The notes under the pieces are model-generated. The model had not been told where the DNA came from and searched no databases. It saw nothing but the letters and a program-made list of their open reading frames with translations. 64,000 nucleotides of DNA, from NCBI RefSeq assembly GCF_964204645.1, contig NC_134027.1:22866485-22930484 (forward strand), given 5' to 3'. The position numbers were made by a program, and so were the translations under genes. Shown piece after piece: positions 56,701 through 64,000 of this stretch. Positions within the stretch are counted from its first letter, which is position 1, and each line of letters opens with the position of its first letter. This DNA is from Tubulanus polymorphus (lineage: Eukaryota; Nemertea; Palaeonemertea; Tubulaniformes; Tubulanidae).

Positions 56701-59700
56701 TTCCATTTTAGCGTACAATAGGTTTGATGGCAAATTCCAATATTTCCAAATAAATTATCTGGTAAAAGTGCTTTCTTGCATTTTTTGCTTGGGGCATTAA
56801 GGGGCTATGGCCGCTCAAAAATGCTTCAGAATCATGGTCAATTTCACTTTATTTGTGTACAACGCTGAAATCTTAGTAACATAATTAACCTTTTTTTGAA
56901 AAAAACTTGCATACCCGGACAAAGTTTTAGAGAAAGCACTTCACAAAGCTAATAAAGTATCTTTCCCTGTTCTGCTCTCACTGTCCTGATTGTAACCTTT
57001 TTATATTGGGGAAACTGGGAAGAATCAAGGAACATAAACGGGATGCTTTAAAGAGGGTGAAATTAGATATGTGGGGTAGTCTCTATTCTTTGCAAATCGG
57101 GCATACTTTTGAATTTTCTGGAGCCAATATTCCTTTTCCAAACAGCAATCTCACTATAGACACCACATAGTAAGAATCCGCTTTTGATTTGTACTCATTC
57201 TGACCGCTCTGTCAACCTCAATGAAGGTTTTAGCCCCCATTAGATCTGTGTTTCAAAATATGTCAGTACTCCAGTCCCCATAACTTAATGTGCAGTAATT
57301 CGTATCTTATTTCATGCATAGACAATGTATTTATGTACATGCGCTGTGTTTTATTTTGCAAGTCATTTTAGACTGAAGGAGGGTAATATTTCTCACATTC
57401 GAAGTAAACTTTTTAGCTATCAATTCATTTAGTGTGGAATTTTACTCGTATCGTTTTATCACGGATATTTTGTGATCTACAACTGATTCATGTTGATGTA
57501 TTAATTTTGATGTGGATGATTTCTTTTAAATTGCCAAAATCAATAATTTGGCAGGCGTATTGAAAATGTACCATCGAAACCTCCGTGGTTTCAAAATACA
57601 TGCAGTTTCATAATTACAGCGCCCCCGAGTGGACCAGTTCTAACATCTCAACCAAACACCGCCATCAACAACATCGTCACAGTACAGGAGAATTCACCAT
57701 TAACAATCACATGTGACGGTTCACAGTCTGGAGCTACAGGACTGACGTATATATGGAGTGGTGTCAATCCATCAGGACGGTCTAATAATAGACTCAGTTT
57801 TACACGAATCAGTAAAACTGATTCAGGTGTTTATACATGTACAGCATCGAATACAGCAGGAACAGTTACTGGTAATATTGCCATCAATGTTCTATGTAAG
57901 TATTACGTTGAGATAGATGAACACACGTGATTTACCTAGTATTCATATTAGGTAATTTGTAGCAAAAATTTGTTGGAAATAACCCAGTCAATGGATTCAA
58001 AGGAGTTCGTTTTTCAAATCTGTGTTTCATCGATTTCGAAATATTCGAAACGAAATATTTATAGGTACCTTCCTATATCTGCGTTGAATGCTGAGGAAAA
58101 CGCGCGCGACTCCTTTATGGAGTTTATTATGAAGTGCATTTATTTTATAAGGCTGAATTATTATCAAATGACATTTTGTCACATCGGTATAAAGCAATTA
58201 TCTAGGATAATGAAGTAGGCACGAAAATATCGTCAGATTACCACAAAATAATAATCTAAACGCGTTTATCCTTTAACCACGGACTCTTCTGAGGCATATT
58301 TTACCCTATTCAATCGGGTGTGTTCTAGACCCCTTATGTCCCATTAATCATAACAGATATACATATTTCATTCAAATGAATCTTCCCATCGATCGATATT
58401 CACGATATTTCCTCTGAAGTATATTCGTCACGATTTTGATCGGGTGAGACGCAGCTTTGAAAAGTATGCGGCAGTTTACCAGCGAACCGTAACGATTAAA
58501 ACATCAATAACGTACGAGAAATTTATTCATGCGAATGCATTGTTGGACTTGACTCGATACTTCATATTTCATATCTATTTGAATGAGAGAAATAACTCAG
58601 TAAAAAGCTTCATGCAAAAGCTTATGCTTGTAATAAATATGATTTTTAATGCATTTCAAATGAATTTTGGCCGGTAATCTGAAATATGAAATTGTACAGA
58701 ATAATCTGTTGCTGTTGTACATATAACTCATCGATAAAGATAATCGCTTTTTAACACTTTTAATTTCAGACCCGCCAAGTAGTGTTACATTACAAGGACC
58801 GACGTCACCCGTTCAGGAATCCGTATCTGTTAACGTAAAGTGTACAGCTACAGGGGGTAACCCGGTACCGAACCTCGCCATAACTAGAACACCAGGGGGT
58901 AGCACGATAAAACAAGGAATAAGCCCTCTAACATATTCAACATCCGTCACTAAAACAGATAACCAGGCAGAATATCAATGTACAGCTACTGGGGCTGGTA
59001 TACCGACACCAATGATTTCTAATAAAGTTAGATTAACTGTCAAATGTAAGTACTATACATTGTTTACAAATTACTTGTTATTCCCATGAAGTAATTGCGG
59101 TTCTATTTTTGATATAATTCTGTTTCGTCAACACACCCGGATTTTGACAATATCGAGAACGAATGATTTCTAGTTCAAGCAACAACGCTGAAAATGGTGA
59201 AGAAACCGGCTGATTATGTATTAGTAAACAACAATCAACAGATAGAGTGTAAAACTGACTCGTCAAACCCGGTTGTACAGATTCAGTGGTTCACATATTC
59301 CTCTACAACATGGAAACTACTTGACCCTCGACCAGCTACGAGTCAAACAAGTGCCGCCAATCACGGGTTTGTGGCTACTAGCACATTATCTATTACTGCG
59401 ACTAAAACCATGAATCGAGCTCAATACAGATGTCAAACTGGAAATCTTTACAAAGATACAACGATTACCGTTTACTGTAAGTTTAAAATACATTAGTTCT
59501 AAAATATATCATTTCAGATCATTCGAAAATATTTCGCACCGAATTAATTACCAAATGAAACCTGTTTCTAAACTACACGTAGAGGTTCATTAATGAGAGT
59601 GAATTGAGAATTTATATGAAATTCGTTCTATTTTGAATCATGACGTTTCGGCTTCAATCCTTCAATTTTTTTCCGCTAGCAAAATATTTTTCTCGTCCAT

Positions 59701-62700
59701 TTCAGATCCGCCAAGCAGTGTTGCATTACAAGGACCGACGTCACCAGTTCGGGATTCCACTTCCGTTGACTTCACGTGTACAGCTACAGGGGGTAACCCG
59801 GTACCGAACCTGCTAATATCTAGAACACCAGTTGGCAGCACTGTGAAACAGGGAGTTAGTCCTCTAACATATTCAACATCCGTCACTAAAACAGATAACC
59901 AGGCAAAATATCTATGTACAGCTTCTGGGGCTGGTATACCGACACCAATGATTTCTAATAAATTCGTATTAACTGTCAACTGTAAGTACTATACATTGTT
60001 TACAAATTACTCGTAACCTCGTGAAGTTAATTTGGTTCTATTTTTGTCATGATTTTGTTTCGTCAACATCCTTGGATTTTGATAATATTGAAACAAATTA
60101 TTTCTAGTTCAAGCAACATCACTGACAATGGTGAAGAAACCGGCAGATCGTGTATTATTTAACAATAATCAACAGATGGAGTGTAAAACTGACTCGTCAA
60201 ACCCGGCTGTACAGATTCAGTGGTTCATATATTCCTCCACCACATGGACAGCACTTGTCTCTCAACCAACTACGAGTCAAACTAGTGCAGCCTATCACGG
60301 TTTTATGGCTACTAGCGCATTATCTATTACTGCAACTAAATCTATGAATCAGGCTCAATACAGATGTCAAACTGGAAATCTGTACAAAGATACAACAATT
60401 ACCGTTCACTGTAAGTATGAAACGCTATTTCAGATATCAAATGAAGTGTTGTAGATTGTTGTTCATATAAATGCCCTTTCCCTGAATGGCTAATGAAGGA
60501 GCGTGAATTTAAATATTTGTTTATAGTTCCACCAGAATCAATGACACTGACTGAAATTCCAAACGGTCCAGTTGTTGAAGGTACATCTAAAACTCTGACG
60601 TGTACAACTGACTCCAGTAACCCGGTGTCTACAATTAAGTGGGCGTACAGCTCTGGGGCGACAACATGGATAAATATTTCACCCAACCCAGCAGTAAATC
60701 ATAAACCCGGATCTCACAGTGGACAGATATCTACTAGTAGTCTAGTAGTATCAACTGATAAGGATAAGAATGGAAGACAATACAGATGTACAGCTAATCA
60801 GAACAGTCATCCCGTTAATGGTCTCAACCAAACCACAACATTGTCTATATTGTGTAAGTGTGGTATAGCACGTGTAATGTGTTTAACGGTTACATATTAT
60901 TTCATTCATCGATTTGAATCGGAATACCAATCATTATCTGCATCTTCATGGTTCATTAAGATTAAATCAACCAAATGCGCTTTACTTATTTACAATTCGC
61001 ATGATTTCAGTTCAACATCCGTAGATTGAGAGAATATTGAAAACAAATTATGATATGCTTAATGGTGAAAAACGGGCAGATTATGTGTTAGTAAACAATA
61101 GTCAGATCGAATGTAAAACTGAATCAGTCTTCGATCGATTTTCTTTACTTTGATAAGATATGATAGTCTACCGTCAGATTATCTCAATGTAACGTCAAAT
61201 TGTTTAATATCGGCTTTCTGACACGAGGGGGCGATAGTGTGCGTATGATACGTTTGCCATATTTTTCATGTTTTGTAATATTATCAAAGTCGTTACGTAG
61301 AATCTTTGCAACTATTCCTTAATTTTCTTGCAAACTTCATGTTCTTCTCTCGGGGCTTTTGAATGTACAATTTTTGAAGTTTTAGAAACACTAGTTTTCC
61401 GGCCATTCTCCTTACGTCTGCTGTTACATAAAAATCTAACAGAGAATCACATCGAGTTACATCGTGTTCATTTATTGGTCCTCGCAATGACCAATTAGAA
61501 AAATACCCTGCAAAGAGGTATGAATCGCTAGATGTCGTACAAAAACAGGGTTTGGACTGTATTCCCGTTTTGCATATTTCGGTAGAAGAGCTGACATGCG
61601 CAGTAAGAATCAATTCTGTACTCAGTAAGAACCTTCACGCTCTGGACGAGTTCTCCATAGTTCATGCAAGAAATTATTGGCGTAATCGAGTCTATGAGAA
61701 TAAATCAATTCTGACTTGAAACGGTACCAACAAGCGGACCCCTGCAGGTGTTTGTCTTATTTGGGTGTTTTTCTTTATCAGCAGTGCTTACTTCCTACTG
61801 AAGTGGCGCATGCCTGATGCGGTACATCGGTATCAGGGACATAGACTGGTTGCCTTGTCTTTTCGAACTTACTGCGAATGCAGTGGCCCTGAATTCGACA
61901 GGCAACCATTCTATCAGGGACAACGATTACAACGATTACCGTTCACTGTAAGAGAAAATCACATGTTCGCATCTTTCAATGACCGTCTAATAAAGTATCA
62001 ATCATGACTTTCAATGTTATATCTTCAGTTCCACCCGAGTCAATTACACTGACTGAAATTCCAAACGGTCCAGTTGTTCACGGTACATCAAAAACTCTGA
62101 CATGTACAACTGAATCCATTAACCCGGTGTCTACAATTGTCTGGGCGTACAGCTCTTGGACGACAACGTGGACAAATATTTCACCCAACCAAGCAGTAAA
62201 TCATAAACCCGGATCTCACAGTGCACGGGCATCTACTAGTAGTCTAGTAGTACCAACTGATAAGGATAAAAATGGAAGACAATATAGATGTACAGCTTAT
62301 CAGAACAGTCAAACTGTCAATGGTGTCAACACATCCATGACGTTGTCTATATTGTGTGAGTGTTGAATAGGCGATTTATCTTCTTGATAAATGAAAATGC
62401 ACAATAATCAGATGTATTCGTAGCCGTTTCGGTAGAGGTCTTGGATTACTGTAGCAATGAAATGAAAAATTATCTTTTAATTTTGTAAAACATAGTAGTT
62501 AGTGTTTATCAGATGACTGGATATCAATCAAATCCACGAATGATTAATTCGTCACAAAAAACTTATAAAAACTGATTGCAGTAAAAACTGATATGATTTC
62601 ATACGAGGGAATTTTACTCCATTTATCGGTAACTTTTTATTGCCGATGTCCGCTGTGAACAACCAGTATGACTATAGTGAACTGTTATTTATCTCATAAA

Positions 62701-64000
62701 AACCCTACGAAAACGTCGTTGTGTTCTTACAAATGAACTTTACTCTATCTATCAGTGATATTTTATTACCGATGTCCAATCTAAACAACCAGTATATACA
62801 CAGTACAACGACAGCGTCCGGGGGGACATAATTACTTTGCATCGAAGGAAAACATTCTCAACAATTCATCTATCTTTATTCTAAGTTCTATTCCGAATTT
62901 CATCCATATTTTGTTTCAATTCTACTCCGTTACGCAAGGGGATCAAATTCCTCTCATAGCATTAGCGCAACTGGTACATATATTCATTTGAGACTACACT
63001 GTACATTCTTTCATATTTCAAGTGCTGAAAAAGTTACTCTTGTATTTTTTAGAAACTTTTTATTCTATATACACTAGACACAATATTACATATTTAGTTT
63101 AATTCTACAATAGATGCACCGCAGCTTTCTTCACAAGTTGAACCCGTTGCCGCAAATATAGGAGAAAGTGTTAGATTTACGATAAACTACGATGCAAATC
63201 CGTTAGCGACAACTCTCAACTGTAGACACAATTCAACAAATGACCGACGGAAATTGAAAAAGACCAGTTTAACGCAGTGGAATGTCATCATACAATCAGT
63301 TCAGGCGTCTGATTTTGGATCTTATTCGTGTAGACTCAATAATTCAGTTGGTAGCATAGAGATAACACTGAAACTCACAGAAACTGGTAAGAATCATGTG
63401 CTATTTCGAATTATATGTTGTTTTCAGAAATTCGCAGTCATTTGCACTATAGCACTATTTACCACTTATCAATTCTAATGAAACCTGCAAATATCGATTG
63501 CAGCCTGAAACCTATTTTCAATGATAACTCTTCTGTTAGTCGTTCATCAATTGATAATATTTGAGTAGTCGGATGTCTGGAGGGATGCTGGGCCCAGGGT
63601 TCAGATTAATACCGGAGTAACACTCTGAATAACACGAGACTGCATTTTGCTGAACTGGGATCCCAATAAATTAGTGCAGCGCGCGAACTATAAAACGAAT
63701 TTCTTTTTTTTCTTATTGTTTTAGGACCTCCCCAAACACCGTCAAATCTGTCAGTTATTGCAAAAACAGGCATTTCTGTGACATTGAGTTGGGTGTCTGA
63801 ATTTGAGGGTGGTGCCAAACAAACGTTTGCTGTCAGTTACAGGGCTTGGAATTCCATACAATTCGTGAATAAAGCTGAAATACCCGATCCCGGTTATAGA
63901 AAACTGGTGCAAACGAAAATAACCGGTTTAAAACCGGCAACTGATTACCAGTTCAAAGTGAAAAGTGTCAACTTAAATGTAGGTGATAATACAAGTCCAT
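53770..64000 (+). CDS. Gene D: Ig/FN3 receptor, 3' end outside the window
   Basis: Plus-strand partner of gene C: start micro-exon, signal peptide, IgN, Ig module 2, DPPSS-VKKP, DPPSS-VKKP-VPPES, a broken VKKP, VPPES, membrane-side Ig, and FN3 running off the window. All intact exons match the gene C lengths except IgN, one codon shorter. The promoter and signal peptide belong to the plus-strand type (B1, B2) and not to gene C's type. Loss of DPPSS copy 3 and disruption of VKKP copy 3 leave 9 usable Ig domains. Phase 1-1 exons allow VPPES copy 1 to splice directly to VPPES copy 2. Confidence 0.85.
54113..54164 (+). CDS. Gene D exon 2: signal peptide
   Basis: MCLAGIVVSFLMWKGIIG, phase 0-1, with an in-frame ATG that could also be the start. 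Confidence 0.75.
54165..55077. other. Gene D intron 2
   Basis: Not recognisably related to the corresponding gene C intron. No other feature seen. Confidence 0.55.
55078..55419 (+). CDS. Gene D exon 3: IgN
   Basis: 342 nt. Six cysteines (NC, VRC, LC, NC, QC, RC), DSGKWRCDYMNSFPNS. Confidence 0.88.
55625..57480 (+). mobile_element. Penelope-like element fragment, plus arm
   Basis: Mirror copy of 48780-50890. From 55810: PPKIRKSNVPLRILSS, then FISFDTVSLFTA followed by a stop. Further on is FDFAKGLYR-like RT remnant near 56240 and a GIY-YIG-like stretch near 56985-57050. Inverted terminal repeats lie at about 55635-55780 and 57318-57470. Inactive. Confidence 0.72.
57620..57895 (+). CDS. Gene D exon 4: Ig module 2
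   Basis: 276 nt. TITCDGSQSG, TYIWSGVNPSG, KTDSGVYTCTAS. Confidence 0.88.
58770..59045 (+). CDS. Gene D exon 5: DPPSS Ig, copy 1
   Basis: 276 nt. DPPSSVTLQGPTSPVQES, VKCTATGG, YQCTATGAG. Confidence 0.87.
59174..59476 (+). CDS. Gene D exon 6: VKKP Ig, copy 1
   Basis: 303 nt. VKKPADYVLVNNNQQIEC, IQWFTYSS, NRAQYRCQTGN. Confidence 0.88.
59706..59981 (+). CDS. Gene D exon 7: DPPSS Ig, copy 2
   Basis: 276 nt. Differences from gene C copy 2 cluster in the loop LLISRTPVGST. Confidence 0.88.
60108..60410 (+). CDS. Gene D exon 8: VKKP Ig, copy 2
   Basis: 303 nt. Nearly identical to gene C 45851-46153. Confidence 0.88.
60527..60853 (+). CDS. Gene D exon 9: VPPES Ig, copy 1
   Basis: 327 nt. VPPESMTLTEIPNGPVVEG, STIKWAYSSG, RQYRCTANQNS. 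Confidence 0.88.
61060..61955 (+). pseudogene. Gene D broken VKKP copy 3, interrupted by rearranged repeat
   Basis: 61060-61126 matches the 5' end of the VKKP exon but has a frame-changing base loss after the AATGGTGAA start. 61921-61950 matches its 3' end (ACGATTACCGTTCACTGTAAG). About 790 bp of repeat DNA related to 43.7-44.1 kb lies between them. The preceding DPPSS copy 3 is missing. Confidence 0.75.
62029..62355 (+). CDS. Gene D exon: VPPES Ig, copy 2
   Basis: 327 nt. VPPESITLTEIPNGPVVHG, STIVWAYSSW, RQYRCTAYQNS; donor GTGAGT. Confidence 0.87.
62356..63113. other. Gene D intron, conserved with gene C intron 12
   Basis: Reverse-complement similarity to 41746-42498 along most of its length. 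No exon seen. Confidence 0.6.
63114..63386 (+). CDS. Gene D exon: membrane-side Ig
   Basis: 273 nt. LNCRHNSTND, TQWNVIIQSVQASDFGSY, SCRLNNSVG. Confidence 0.88.
63725..64000 (+). CDS. Gene D exon: FN3, cut by window edge
   Basis: PSNLSVIAKTGISVTLSW, FAVSYRAW, KITGLKPATDYQFKVKS; intact as far as visible. Confidence 0.88.

Larger units (their letters stand above)
55078..64000 (+). repeat. Inverted duplication, right arm (gene D ectodomain)
   Basis: See the left arm; the right arm continues past the window. Confidence 0.88.

Noticed and set aside
59662-59979. Long open frames opposite Ig exons (also 55200-55427, 45575-45862, 60399-60686)
   Set aside because: They mirror conserved Ig exons, lack recognisable domains and exist because the sense codon use avoids antisense stops.

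Overview
The window is animal nuclear DNA. Coding sequence is cut into short exons with GT-AG introns, nearly all in phase 1, encoding tandem immunoglobulin (Ig) domains, fibronectin III (FN3) domains, a transmembrane helix and tyrosine-rich cytoplasmic tails. The AT-rich non-coding DNA carries BEL/Pao, Ty3/Gypsy-chromodomain and Penelope-like retroelements and several inverted-repeat DNA transposons. This mix fits an invertebrate, probably marine; the species cannot be named from the sequence.

The core is a cluster of related Ig-superfamily receptor genes arranged as two head-to-head pairs. Pair 1 is gene A (minus strand, 7491 down past base 1) opposite gene B (plus strand, from 8841). The B side has a dead N-terminal fragment, B1 (8841-9859), and a second tandem start, B2 (12530-14058), with no membrane exons visible. 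Pair 2 is gene C (minus, 52832 to 36407), for which all 24 exons can be read and whose joined length of 4863 nt is a whole number of codons (1620 residues plus stop), opposite gene D (plus, 53770 to beyond 64000). Minus-strand and plus-strand genes use two different promoter/signal-peptide modules but nearly the same ectodomain. Each begins with a six-cysteine V-like Ig domain (IgN), followed by an array of Ig modules, FN3, a membrane-proximal beta domain, a transmembrane helix and a tail spread over tiny exons with many YxxV/I/L motifs. The architecture suggests a cell-surface recognition receptor that signals through phosphotyrosine; this function is inferred, not shown.

Genes C and D form a large inverted duplication (arms about 40.8-51.4 kb and 55.1-64.0 kb, centre about 53.25 kb). 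A Penelope-like fragment is shared by both arms, and a 279-bp inverted-repeat insertion is present in only one.

Between the pairs (14-36 kb) lies mobile DNA: tandem repeats, a 1487-bp Mutator-like non-autonomous element with GC-rich inverted ends and a 9-bp target duplication, and a decayed chromodomain Ty3/Gypsy element (17.9-30.6 kb). A young BEL/Pao element (20658-27469, 428-bp LTRs differing at one base, CTGGC target duplication) is nested inside the Gypsy element. A pair of exons at 32.4-32.7 kb encodes another tyrosine-motif tail end and may be the 3' end of a plus-strand receptor broken up by these insertions.
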